The notes beneath the pieces were generated by a model, which did no database searches, was not told the DNA's origin, and was given only the letters and a program-made list of their open reading frames with translations. Below are positions 36,100-48,782 of a stretch of 64,000 nucleotides of DNA, piece after piece (within the stretch, counting starts at the first letter, position 1; each line of letters starts with the position of its first letter). A program made the translations under genes and the position numbers. The stretch comes from Daphnia pulex (lineage: Eukaryota > Arthropoda > Branchiopoda > Diplostraca > Daphniidae), in the NCBI RefSeq assembly GCF_021134715.1, contig NC_060028.1:9709482-9773481 (forward strand), written 5' to 3'.

Positions 36100-39000
36100 C
36101 TTTTCCCCCTGCAACGGTATTATATTCTTCGGGAGATACTAGATAAGAGCCAACCAACAAACAACTGCTGCTGCTGGTGCAGCCCAACCAGCACTTCAGC
36201 GCAAGGCGGTGTGACGTCAGCAACGGTAAAAAATAAAATAAACTAACCAACAAATTCTATCGAAAGAAGAAGAGGCCCTGCGGGTGGGAATACAGTCGCG
36301 CGGGACTCTTATTCAACCAATGCATCCATCCGCAATAGAAGCGCTGTGGGTGCTGCTGCTATAGCTGCTAGCTGTCGTCCTATTGCCAAAGTAACAGCTC
36401 GGCTAAGCTCCGCTAGGAGAGTATACCAGTAGGTGTACGTGTGTGTAGTTGGAGGTTCGTGATTTGAGCCCCCGAAGGCGTTTTCTTTTTGTTTTCAAAG
36501 GGGGAAATAACTCGGCTGAAAGACTAACGGGACATCTCACCAGCTCACTCACTCACGCCGCACGTACATTTTAACATGTACACACTCACGAGAAAGAACA
36601 TGCAAAGAACGCGAAACGGACCTCGACATTCCTAGACCATTTAACCCTACACATACACACACCGTCGTTTGAATTTTTGAATAATGGCGGGCGAATTAAT
36701 CATTGCTGCCAGATTTGGAGCTGAATCAAATCTTTTCAAACCGGAAGTCCGGGTGGCTATAAATTCAAAATCGATACGGTTTGTGATCATTGTGAGGCCG
36801 CGGGAGTCGAGACTGTTTTGTGTTCGTTGCAAAGAAGAAGAGAGTCAATGGAGCGACTGCGGGACCGTTTTTGGTGGTACAAAAAAAAGTCGTTTTATGT
36901 TCACTGGTCAAAAGAATCAGCGAGGAAAGAAGAAGAAAAAATCAAAAAAAGAATAGGTACACCCTTATATAATCGCAGGTAAAAAAAAAAGGAAGGAGAG
37001 GAAGGGAAAGATCCGTATATAACAGCTTGAGCACGTCCTCGGGAGTCCTACTGACCGCGGACGAGCCAGCGGTTATTCACCTCCCGCGTTCAGCATTTTG
37101 TTATTTTTTTTTTCTTCTTCTTCTTCTTATTTCTCCTTATCCCGTTTGTACCGCTAGGCCAACGGACGGTTTCAGCAACCAGTCTGTCTACGCACAACAC
37201 CGGCTTGTAGAGTTGTTGTTTTTTTTTTCGGTGTAACTGTACAATCGTTTTGTGTGTGTGTGGGTCGAAGGGAAAATTGGACAAAAATTCTTTGAAAATT
37301 TCATTTGTCCAATCCAAGGCCTCTCCTCACCTTCTTGGATGGGAGCAGCAGCACAGGGGGGGATTACACAAGAACTTGTTTTCTTTTTCTTATATGATAT
37401 ATACCAGGAAGATGAGCTTTAAATGTTGTAAAGTGCATATACAAACAAGTCTCACGATTCTTACCTCTGATGGTGCTTGGCATCACTCCAGGTCATCTGG
37501 CCAAGCCGAAACTTGTGTCAAGATTTCAAAAAAAAATGTTCTTCCTACTCCGCCCTTCAACGAAATAAATTCCTTCCGGATCGAGTTGAGAGATTGTTCG
37601 AATTTGATTTGATTTTTTTAATCCAAGAAAAATGTCGGGCGACACCAGCAACAGCAACAAAACTCAATTGGTAATTTTGATATTGGCTGAACTCTCAAGA
37701 TGTGGTTCCGATGGGCACTGATGACAATAAACAAGTCGGCGATGAATCCATTTCGTGTTGAGCCTAATATTATAGAATTAATATTCAACTGATGGGTGAA
37801 GCACAGAGATGAGCAGCACCAAACAATATATATATATATGTGTCCGCTCGAAACGACAAACCAAAGAAAAAAGAATTCAAACGACCGAGCTAGAGACTAT
37901 TGAATAAGACCTGTTGCCTCAGTGTCGCCACAAGTCTAACTGTCTACCAGCTCTGTGTGCCGATCTGCTGAGCCAACCAACACACACACAGGCGCTTCAG
38001 CAAAATGTAATATATTTTGAAAGAAGAAGAAGAAGAAGAAGGAGGAGAAAGAAAAAGAAAAGAGAAAAAAAAGCAGAAAATGCACTTGCGAGCTCCTCCT
38101 ACCTGGAACCTTTACCTTTCGGGCGCAAAAGGTACCGTTGCGTCGAACCTTTGCTATAGCCTTCATCGTGAGCTGGCGTCTTATATACAGAATTATATTT
38201 TTCTGTTTTTTTTTGGCGCTCACCACCACCGTATTATTGTGATAAAAAATATAAAAAAACCGATCGATTGTATTGGTGACCATCAGCAGATTATTATTAC
38301 CAAAAAATTTAATTCTTTTTCTTTTCTTGGGAATAAAAATAATTTTTTATTATTGGACGTATGTGTGTGTGACGTCAGACTATTGGACTTGAACGGGGAA
38401 AACAATTTTTATTTGATAAAAGAAATGCCTCTCTCTCTCTCTCTCCAGAGTGTAGATAGTCACGCGTGACCTCACGCTCCGGGCGATTGTTCAAAAAAAT
38501 AAAATAATCTTTTTTGATTTTATGTATTCCCCCTCTATAGCTTATTATATATCGGAGAAATGTTTTTTTCGTTTGAATAAAATTGTGTTGGATTGTGTAT
38601 AGGATCTTCTACCTGTGTGCGAACGGAATGGCCCCCGGAATGGCCAATAGACGAAAAAATCTTTGGCAAACTGCCACCTGTTTAAAACAGAAAAGATATG
38701 AACCCTTTTTAATATTCACAACAAACACACACCAGGTTGTATGGAGGATATAATAGTCACCCATCTTTTATTTTCCCGATATAATGCTGGCCCAGTAACC
38801 TGCTGCTGCTGAATTTTATTTTTTTATTTAAAAAAAAAAGAAATAATATCAGAAGAAAACACCGCACAATCGTTGACGTAATCGTCCGGCTTCTCGCTCC
38901 ACTGGCGTTTCGTTATTGTGTTGGCAATTTTTGTGTTTGCGGTTAACCGCGGCGCTCGGGGTTTTTTCTTCCCTTGATGAGATCCACCAATGGATCGTGT

Positions 39001-40404
39001 AGTACAGCCAAGATGGTGACATTGTCCAAAAAACAAAAAAAACGGGTCTCGTTTTTATATCTATTTATCCAAGCCCGTAATAATATAATCAGGATCTTTT
39101 GGAAATGAATTGAAAACGATCGCACAAAAATTCAATTCGTTGGAAAATGTGTATCATTTCTTTTTCTTTTTTTTTTTAATTGCTGATTGAATGACGCACC
39201 ACGACGACCGATGCCTATTAACGTAAACACGCGCAAGTGTCATATCCAATTACCATTTTTTGCATTTGAAGGATTGAAAGAAAAGGATCGACAGCAGCAG
39301 CCAAAGAAATTGGGTTATCAGGCGTGCGGAAGCAACCGACTTTGACATTCTCGCGCGTAATGTGCCATTATACCACAGCAGCGGAGAGATAAACGAAGAT
39401 GAGCTCCGGCTTCCTTTCGGATGTCTTATATGGACTATGTGTGTGTCTATGTGTGTGTGAGTGTGTGTGTACACACATATATATTCTTCGAAGCGTTTGG
39501 CGGCTGATATTGCGATGCACAGTGCAGTCGTATAACGCCATTTGTGCGAGAGTGGGAGGCAGCTCCTTAGTAGGTCAGTTAGTATAGTACGGTATATACT
39601 ACTACGCTATGGTGTACTATAGTAGCACTTTGGTCGGCCATATAATTTTTGTTTTTCTTCTCTTTGAATATTCATTTTTTTTCTTCTTCTTCTTCTTTTA
39701 CTACACGAGTCTGCCAAATTGTTTTTTTACTTCTTTTTTGTTTTAACGCGTGTGGATTTTTTTTTACGATCACGAAAAATGTTTAGAATAGCGCCCGGAG
39801 ATGGTTCCGTGGTAATATAACCTTTTGTCGCAACTTAAAGCGGTTGCCATAGGTCATCGACTGTTGGAATTTTGAACGCTGAGAACATGTTGGTTTCAAA
39901 TTATTTATTATTTAGGGTGTGATATTTTTTATTCAGCTAATATTTTCGCAAACAGTTCAAGGTTCGCAAGAAGTGGAAAAACCGGTGAGACCATCTCCAT
40001 CTAGGGGTGAAATTCTTAATAAACCAATTTTTTAATTTACAGTAGATCAAATTCTGTTTTTATTACAATTAATTTTAAGCTTTTTTATACAGTTTTTAAA
40101 TGTTTAACTAATAGCAAATGAAAATAAATCTTCATTTGGTAGAATTTAGTTCGTTGGAATGCTAATGCGCATTGGTTACCGCACTGAAACGTAGTACGTG
40201 AATTTGACTCCTAGATGGCGTTGTAGCCTTCTTCTTGGCCAATCTGTAATACTTTGGAGGGCCAGTCACATGACAACTGACAAGAGGAAGGGTAAATCAG
40301 CTGAGTTGTTAGATCCCGTGATTCTTGACAGCTCGCTTGTAGCTGATTTCAGTTCTTTGCAGCTTTTGACTGCAATTTGATTGTTAAGTTTTACTAAAAG
40401 CAAA

Positions 40405-42467
40405 ATGACTGATAGTAAAATCAATTCCATGTTGATGAAATTGCCAGATGAGACTGGCAAAGGAGGTATGTTTGACTTTGTTTTTCCCCTCCATTGCAAT
40501 GTTTCCAAATATGATCATGTTTTTATTTTGTTTATAAGATGTTATGGCTGCCACCAGTGTGCTGCAGCAAAAAGCAAATGAAATCAGGAACAATTCCATC
40601 AATTGGCAGTCGTACCTACAGTAAGTTACCGATGAAATTCAAACAAATGTCCAATCGAATATAGACTCTGTTAGAGCTACCAAACATTGCAAGTAGCACA
40701 CAACTTTTCATTTCCAAGCTATTAATCAATCTTCAAAACTAAACATAATCTGCAATAAGCACTTTGACGTATAATTGTTTTGAAAACAGTTGAGCAGAAA
40801 GACTTTTTTAAATTTCAGATCTCAGATGATTGGTGACGATGATTACCGTTTCATCACTGAATTCCTGTCATCTGATGGAAGCAAGAGAGACACACTGCTG
40901 GAGGAACAGAGGGGACAATGTGCCAAGACCTTCCTGAGTCTTCTGGAGCACATTTCCAAAGATCAAACAGTTCAGTACATCCTCACAATTATGGATGATA
41001 TGATGCAGGTAATATTTCAAAATGTTACTGTGACTTTATTTTTAGAATCCATTCATGATCCTGAACCTTTTGATTTTTTGAATATAGGAAGATATGAACA
41101 GGGTTGAGATTATTCGCGAGTACGCAAAGAAGAAGCGCGAAAATGTCTGGTCGCCCTTTTTGAATCTGTTGAACCGGCCCGATGGCTTCATTCAAAACAT
41201 GACCTCTCGCATCATAGCGAAATTGGCTTGCTGGTCTCGCGATCCAATGGAGGGCTCTGATTTGACCTTTTATCTGACTTGGTTGAAGGATCAACTTCAA
41301 ATGCCAGGCAACGAATATGTCCAAACCACAGCTCGCTGTCTCCAGATGATGTTGCGAGATGAAAAGTATCGCTTGGTGTTTGCCGGAATGGGAGGTGTTT
41401 CCGTCCTAGCGAATATCCTGTCTGGGCGCATCAACTTCCAGGTAAGGTATTGCCAGACTTGAAATATTTCTAAAGTGAACAACACCATTTCCTTTTTTGA
41501 CTAGATTCAATACCAGTTATCTTTCTGTCTATGGGTGATGACTTTCAGCACTCAATTGGTGGAGCAAATGAACAAGTATAAGTTGACGTAATTTCCCCCT
41601 AGTTACTGGCTGATTATCCGCTTCCATTTCGTAAATTTCTAGACACAAAATCATTCCCATTCTGGGTGACATTCTGAACGATAGCGTCAAGGATAAGGTC
41701 ACGCGCATCATTCTGGCCGTCTTCCGCAACATGATCGAGAAGCCGGAAGACGCGGCCATGATTAAGGAGAACTGTGTCGCCATGGTCCAGGCTAAAGTCC
41801 TGAAGCAATTGTCGATCCTGCAGCAACACAAATTTGACGATGAAGACATTATGGCCGACATTGAATTCCTGACAGAGAAACTTCAAGCATCTATCCAAGA
41901 TTTGAGCTCCTTTGACGAATACTCGACGGAAGTCAAGGCGGGTCGCCTGGAATGGAGCCCCGTGCACAAATCGGAGCGCTTCTGGCGCGAAAACGCTCCT
42001 CGTCTCACTGAAAAGAACTACGAACTATTGAAAATGCTTGTTCACCTTTTAGAGACCAGTCGTGACACGCTGGTTCTTGCTGTGGCCTCCTATGACATCG
42101 GCGAGTTTGTCCGACATTATCCCAGAGGAAAAAGGTGATTTTGCCTTTCAATTTCGTATCGCTGATGTTCTAACTAAATTCGGCATTGATGTTTCGCCGA
42201 TATTTTTAGCATCATTGAACAGCTCGGCGGTAAGCAGATGGTAATGCAACTACTTGCTCACGAAGACTCTAACGTCCGGTATGAAGCTCTGCTCGCTGTC
42301 CAAAAGCTGATGGTCCACAATTGGTTCGTATAAATCTTAAGTCAAATCCATCGGCCTTCAATGCATTTGTATTTTTCTATTGAATGCGTAGGGAATATTT
42401 GGGCAAGCAATTGAAGAAGGATCCCACATCTGAAAGTTCATCCACCGGTGTGAAAACTAAAGGATAA
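40405..42467 (+). CDS. ATP6V1H: V-type proton ATPase subunit H (VhaSFD/ATP6V1H)
   Basis: Eight exons (40405-40465, 40539-40620, 40819-41008, 41088-41441, 41505-41575, 41643-42134, 42210-42323, 42392-42467) join in frame to 479 aa, against 483 in human. Subunit H sits between V1 and Vo. It is needed for proton pumping and silences ATP hydrolysis when V1 detaches. The protein is all helical armadillo/HEAT-like repeats. Conserved stretches are [78 protein letters not shown] as [10 protein letters not shown], and [20 protein letters not shown] near the C-terminus. The ATG opens [16 protein letters not shown] in an A-rich context. A polyadenylation signal lies just 12 bases after the stop, so the 3' untranslated region is very short. 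Confidence 0.97.
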
Positions 42468-42478
42468 AAAAAAGATTT

Positions 42479-42484
42479 AATAAA
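42479..42484 (+). terminator. Polyadenylation signal of V-ATPase subunit H
   Basis: AATAAA begins 12 bases after the stop codon of the V-ATPase gene on the same strand. Confidence 0.65.
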
Positions 42485-43675
42485 ACTGGATGACATCTAT
42501 TGGCATGTCGTTTCCAACTTGTTAATTTTTCACCTTGGTCATTCCTCTTTAAATTGTGTTAATTTTGTCGAATAAGTAGCGATTGGTGTCATCTAGGTAT
42601 TGCCATTTAAATATAGAAAAACAAATGTTCCGTGATGAATGATTTTTCTTTCGTTTATTTTGCACGTGACCGTTTCATCTTTCAAAGCTTTCTAAATGAA
42701 ACCCAAGTACCCAACAAAGAGTGGTTTCCAATTCAATTAATGAAATGAAACTGGATCAATTGATGTTTTGTGATCGAACGTAACGCAACAGGTAAATAGA
42801 CCGCGATATGCATAGCCGTTGACTGCGCCTTCGTGATGCTCTTGCTTCATACGTCCTAAATTCGAAGAATAGGGTACGGTCGCCTATTGAAAATACGCGG
42901 ACCAGGACCTTGGTTCACCGCGGCAAGGAAAAACCGAGGTGCCAGCCAAATCTAGTCGGCACGAACAACTATGGTGGTAGTATTCAACAGAGACTCGGTG
43001 CGTTAGGTAATCGAACTAGTCTCGTCCCGAAATAGTAGTTTACGACTTTCTCATTTAATGGACTACATTATTATGCTCGTTTATTTTGTAATAGTTTTGC
43101 AATAGAAGAGGCAAATTTGTGTTCCTAGATCTGTTATTACAAAATGTGAATCCCTCCTACGCAGCGCTGGACTCGATCTACCGTGAAATGTTCTGGGAAA
43201 TGGAGAACTGGGTAAACTGAACGTAGAACCGGGAACAACTCACGAAGCGCCTATTTATTATGAGGCTATCTGAATGTAGGAATAGGAAGAATACACGAAA
43301 TTTCTGTTGATAAAGTCCACAATTTTCACGAGTTCCGTTACTCGTTTGGTGGCGCCACTTGTACCATGGAAAAACCAGTTTGTTTGCTTGGAGAATTTTG
43401 AACAACAGTGGGCCTTAATTTTGTAGGACTCGCAGTGTTAGAAAGAAACGCTTGTTTATAGTAGTTTGACAGGAAACGTACCCCTCCTTACACATCACGG
43501 ATATCACTGTCACTTTGAATTCTTTATTATTGTACAAATTTTAGTTTATCCCTTTACTTCAACGACGTGATTAGGTTGCTAACGAGGCAGCTGTTTTAAC
43601 CATCCGTGGAATGGAAGGACGTTTACCGTCAGGATGATGTGACTCAGTTTTTCAGGGTCGATTGTTTGGCGAAAA
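42485..43675. other. Spacer between V-ATPase H and the Tyr-motif adaptor gene
   Basis: About 1.2 kb holding the end of the V-ATPase transcript and the promoter and 5' leader of the following gene. No exon, RNA gene or repeat was recognised. Confidence 0.45.
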
Positions 43676-46600
43676 ATGCAAGAGGACGAATCCAATCTGG
43701 AGAATGTGGAGGCTGGATGGATGTTTCGGGGTATTTTAGGTGTAGTTTTAGGATCCGTAATTGTGGTACTGGCTCTGCTGATGTGTGTGTGCTTCAAAAA
43801 AACCAGAAGGTTCGATTTTTAATAGTAACAATTCATTAGCTTAGAAGTAACTGTGGCATGACAATCGATCTCATTTTAGGGGTAGTGATGCAGAAGAACA
43901 TAAGAATGGTAACCTGTTTGGGTCGTCAAGACATTCTACCGCTCTTGATACTGAATTTGAAGAGGATGGCCTTAAAGGAGCTAGAGCTACAAGTCACAGA
44001 AGATTACCTGACTTACCAGATCCTCTTCTCAACGGATCTGAAAACCCTGTTGCTCGACACAGTAGTGTAAGGAGTAGTCAAGATACCTCTTCAGAACTTT
44101 ATGCTCAGGTCGAAATCGGAGCAGCTACAAACTCGTGTAAGCATAGCAAAACATTATTTTATTATCAGCAGATATCTAACATAATTTTCTTTGTTGCAGT
44201 TCCAGTGAATACTAATATAAGTGAAGATTCTGAGGCTGTCAGAATTTCTGCCACAAACTTTAATCCGCAAACGGAAGAACCGAACGAAAATCACCCTTAT
44301 GACAAAGTAAAGTCTAACCATGGGTACTCCAAAATCAAAAAGAAAGGTATCGAAAAATTTGTTAGCAGCAAAAAGATTTTCAAAGTAATTTATGCTTGAT
44401 TTTCTATAGCAGAGAATCCATACGCGAAGGTAAAGCGTAGCGATACCATGGAGAGTGAACCTGCTGAGGCAGATGAAAACGAGACAGACACAGATAACTA
44501 CGATGTGGTTTACACCATGCGTACTGTTGATGAAACGAGAAAAGTTGAGTCGTCCCCCAATGGTGGAGTTGCAGTAGGAACTGGCACCGATAATAGCGCT
44601 CCTCCTCCATTACCTTTGCCACTACGAGGCTCTCACAGTAGTTTGGCTAGTGGAGGTGAATCAGGAAGTCACGGTCCTCGGCCTCCCCCTCGAGGCAGAC
44701 GTGGCCACAGTATCATTTTGAGCCATGCTTCCTCTAATGGCAACATTCATAGACCCAATAGTCTGATCTCAAGTGATCAGGATGTAGCTGGGCCTGATTC
44801 CCTTGATGGCGCCGCAGCTGTCCAGAACGACACACTTCCAGAAGCTAGGGGGGCTGGTGTGGCCCAAATTCATTTTAGTGGGGATTCTCAAACATCTCAG
44901 GATTCTAGTAAGTCTCGTCTAAAACGATTTTATATTGTCAATCAATAGCCGATTCCTTTGGATTATAGAGGGTTACTCGAGTATAAGCGTCCGCGAGCCA
45001 TTAGCCAATTTGAAAGCTCTGAATCCCGGAGGGAACGTGGGCAGACAAAGGATTGGATCGTCCTCACAACACCATCGCCAGCCTGATTCATTGGATCCGC
45101 ATTACGCGACTGTATCGGATGCCGAAGACTCGGACGAAATGTACGCGGCCATTGCCGAGTTACAGCCAATATACGACAGTGGCGCAGGATCCGATACTTA
45201 CGCCAAGATAAATGACCGTTCAGAGGCTACTGCGTCCAGTAGTGGGGCTGTTGCTACGGCAGCTGCCGCCGCCGCATTAGTTGTTCAAAGCCCTGTAAGT
45301 CCCACACTACCCAACTTTCCCTCGGAAACGGAGCGGATCTGTCCCTCACCTGTCCCTCCTACGCCTCCAAGCGTAGTGTCTCTCAAGCAACTATCCACCG
45401 GATCAAGTCGACTACACGGTAAGCCCCGTAATGTATGTCAATAATATTGAATCCTATAATTGAGTTTATTTTTTCCTCGACAGCCTCTACATTAAGTATT
45501 GCCAGCCAATCGTCGATCGTGGGTTCGCCCAAACCGGAAAAACGGCAGGCCAATTCACCTTTACCACCTCCACCGTTCCCGTTAGAATTGAATGACAGCC
45601 TCGATCGCTCTAGAAAATCAATGAACGTTGAAGAGATGTACGCTAAAGTAATGAAGAAGAAGGGTTTCTCCGTTCACCCGTGGGCGGTGGCGTCGGGCGA
45701 AACGGGAGCTGCCAAAATACAATCTCATCGCGGATCCGTTGACCTCGGATTTCTAGTTACAAGAGATGCGGGAGAATCGTTTTCGCACAATCCAAGCCGA
45801 CGAAATTCGGTCGACTCCACACCTCAGTCGATGGGCTTCGATGTTAACGAGAATGGACATCAAGGTTGTAATTTAGAGCATGCTGGCGTGTGTGAAGGTC
45901 CTTAATTTCTATTGTCTTTGATAGTTTCGGAAGCCGCTGTTCAAGAATCTGTTGCAGCTGTCGTTGAGGAAGACGATGAAGAAGACGATTTTCGCTATGA
46001 AATGCTCCCCACACCGAGAAAGAATCGTATCTCAGAAACAGATCCGGGTTATGAAAAGATACAGCTCAAAAGTGGCGATTCGTTTAACGACCCCCGCTAC
46101 GAGCGCATTCATTTAAGGAACAACGGCGAAGTAGAACCAAACTACGAAGTCGTTGGATTCCGGTAATTATTTTAACCATCCCGAGGCTTCGTGCAGCGAA
46201 CGTTAGATTTATTTCGCATTGTTTTTGCTCTTTTTGTTTTCTCAATCTAGTAGGAAGAGGTTAAGCGAGTCTAGTGAACCCGGTTACGAAATAGTTGAAC
46301 TGCACCAGAATCCAACGTCAGGATTCAGCCGACAAGACCCAAATTATGAAAGTTTACATTATTCCGTCCATCATGGTGTATCCGATCCGCCGTACGCCAG
46401 TATCGCAATCCGGGGTGACGAGTTGAAGGAAGGAGAGTTGGAAGTTATGACGGAAGAGACTACAGCTGAGTTGGTCGTCAACAATAATACGGTCGGTATC
46501 CCCGTTTATGCTCAGGTGATCAAGTCAAAGAGAGCGGTGGCGCAAACCAATGTCGTCTCCGTTCTAGAGAGTCTTCCGACTACGACCGACGAATTTCCGA

Positions 46601-46755
46601 CGGTTCCTGTGTCACCCCGAAGCCTTGAAAATCAAGACTATTCTGTCAGCAGTAGTAGTAAGAATACGACAATCATTCGAATTAGTACTGATAACCGACC
46701 TCCTATTCATTATTTTCCCGACGACGACACCTTCGGTGTTCCCGAACAAGTCTAG
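43676..46755 (+). CDS. Single-pass membrane adaptor with about 18 Tyr-x-x-hydrophobic motifs (PAG/Cbp-like layout)
   Basis: Eight exons (43676-43809, 43880-44136, 44200-44346, 44413-44907, 44969-45418, 45484-45864, 45925-46162, 46251-46755) join in frame to 868 aa. There is no signal peptide. An acidic N-terminus of 18 residues precedes one helix (about 19-40, GILGVVLGSVIVVLALLMCV) and a Cys-Phe-Lys-Lys stop-transfer end, so a short outside and an 825-residue cytosolic tail are expected. The tail is disordered, Ser/Pro-rich, with polyproline runs (PPPLPLPL, PLPPPPFPL), and repeats short Tyr motifs: YAQV, YDKV, YSKI, NPYAKV, YDVV, YSSI, YATV, YAAI, YAKI, YAKV, YEML, YEKI, YERI, YEVV, YEIV, YESL, YASI, YAQV. 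When phosphorylated, such sites bind SH2 domains, and the polyproline parts suit SH3 domains. The layout matches vertebrate PAG1/Cbp (short ectodomain, juxtamembrane Cys, many YxxV/I sites), which recruits the Src inhibitor Csk. No full homology was recognised; function is inferred from architecture. Confidence 0.8.
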
Positions 46756-48782
46756 CCTGAATTAACTTTATATATTTTTATACACTGAAAACAAACTAAC
46801 TAAATTGATCAACAACAAAATTATGAACAAATGTGATTGGGCCTTATATGTTTGTTTAGATTTCCATTGAATCCTTGTGTACAGATTTGGCGCAATCCAA
46901 GTGCCATTGTTATATTTGCAATTTATCAAAAACTTCCAATTCGCTCGGTTTTTTTTATCTATTCCAAAATGAAACAGCACTTTTCTCTTTTTATTCAGGT
47001 GACTATATTTTCTACGATTTATCGGTTGATCGTGTAATTTTTTAGAGAAAAAAAAAATCCGGTTCTTTATCAATACACTTTTCAAATGTTTTATGATTCA
47101 TTTAAATGCGATTGGAAAGTTCTGTCTTTTTCCGTTTCCCTTTCTTTTGGTCAAACATTGCAGATGGTTAGAGAAAGGAAAATACGGAGAAGGAGAAAGT
47201 GAATAACGATCAGAGGTAGCCTGCAGTTAATTAACGAAACCTTTAAATGACCACGCTCCGTTACTTTTTTCGGAGAACATAAAATAGACCCTATGCTACG
47301 CTCGTTAAAGCGACGGTCTGTAATACTGTCGGCAGTAGTGATGAATTATCTCAAAAGACTTGTTGTTACAGGGGCATTGCAGTACGTATCCAAGGAAACC
47401 AAATGATATAATTTTTTTTTTATTATCTAAAGAAAGTAGGTCAAACCGTTTTTACTGCAATGACGATACTCAACGAGCTCGTTAAATTCATAATAAAGAC
47501 TTATACGACTACTCAAATTTCCACAATGACGGTTCATTAGTCAGTACACATTTTAACGTCTTTATTTGGTTCTTTTCCTGTACCTTTCAAATGGGGGTAC
47601 ACTCCAGTTTGAGCCAGCGAATTCAAGCTTAATGATTAACAACATTACCATTGCAACTTGCGCCTGCCGAGTGGCTTATGACGTAAAATGACGTTAACGA
47701 CTTCCGACTGGATCAAATGAATTGACCAATGCCAAACCAGTTTGTTCTGAACGGGACCCCGTTGTCTAGACTTTAGATTTTTCCAAGGCATTTGAGAACA
47801 TGCACGCAATGAAACAGCTGAATAATGTACGTGCACTCCACCAACGTTCCCATATTTGGAAGCATTACCAATTTTCCGATTATAGTTTAGCAGAAACTTG
47901 TCTGATTGGTTCTAATATTCCCTTCTTTTCCATTTCTTGTAATCACATAAAAAATTATGCTGTACAGCAGATGCATCCTATGCTTGGTTAAGGATAAATT
48001 TGAGTTCTTTTGAAATATAGGCAAAAAGGGAAGGTATTTTGGAGAGGTGTCCGACATGGGTGTGCGAGCTCCTATTTTAACTATTTAAATTAATTTAACT
48101 ACAGAATCGGATGGACAAGAAACCGAATAAGGTTTTTTTAAATATCAGAAGCCGCTTGGTAATATCCGTTGATCAATTAGTGCATACCTTGATGTGCAAC
48201 CGAGTCCATTCCGAGTATTCATTAATAGAACAACGTTGCCCCCTACGCATGGGAATCTCCGGTAGTACAGAAATCAAGTAATGCTACCCATTTAAGCGAG
48301 TACGTGATTGACACACGACACTTACAATTACACATAATTATTTTTTTACGAAACGCAGTTGGCGCCTGGCGTGCATGGCGCACTCTGCATGGCGGGTGGC
48401 GCAAGAACAAAAAAAAAAAAAAATTAAACTTGGCAACATCTATATAACACATTGGACAGTAGATGAAAGCGTCAAACCTCCAAAATTCTTGATTTTATTT
48501 GTTGAGATGTCCTAGCTGAATTATTCTAATAAAACGTAAGGAAATCATTCACTGTGGAATTTCTCTGGAATACATTAAACCTCATTCGTTCGGTCAACGT
48601 AAGTAATCGATTTCATCAGCGATTTAGTATTCCGAGGATGTCATGCTTCTGCAGACGCCATATTTAAGTTCGCAAAATCGCCTATAAACTAAATTTTGCT
48701 TAATTTAATGGTGACATGAAATCTTGATTATGAGTGAAACGTCCCTACATTACATCTTTTTCCCCTAAAATTATCTGTACAG
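46756..48782. other. Spacer between the adaptor gene and the CLK kinase, with a likely CLK 5' untranslated exon
   Basis: No coding exon was recognised in these 2 kb. A strong GTAAGT donor at 48599, followed 184 bases later by the acceptor directly before the CLK start codon, indicates a 5' untranslated exon ending at 48598. A perfect monomeric receptor site, AAAGTAGGTCA, lies at 47433-47443. Confidence 0.5.

Larger units (their letters stand above)
34431..40404. other. Gene-poor upstream region of HR3, up to V-ATPase subunit H
   Basis: Nearly 6 kb without a recognisable exon. It is rich in simple repeats: CT, AAG and TTCG near 34700-35000, AAAAT near 35370, TTTC near 36073, GAA/GGA near 38020, TG near 39440. 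A small inverted repeat (TATAGTAC at 39583-39590 and GTACTATA at 39614-39621) and a receptor half-site near 39567 also lie here. The left part should contain the distal HR3 promoter. The last few hundred bases should hold the V-ATPase promoter. Confidence 0.5.

Noticed and set aside
36647-36956. Opposed frames of 61 and 90 codons in the HR3 upstream region
   Set aside because: The 90-codon frame ends in a Lys-rich run from a poly-A/G tract, and neither shows a family motif or splice site context.
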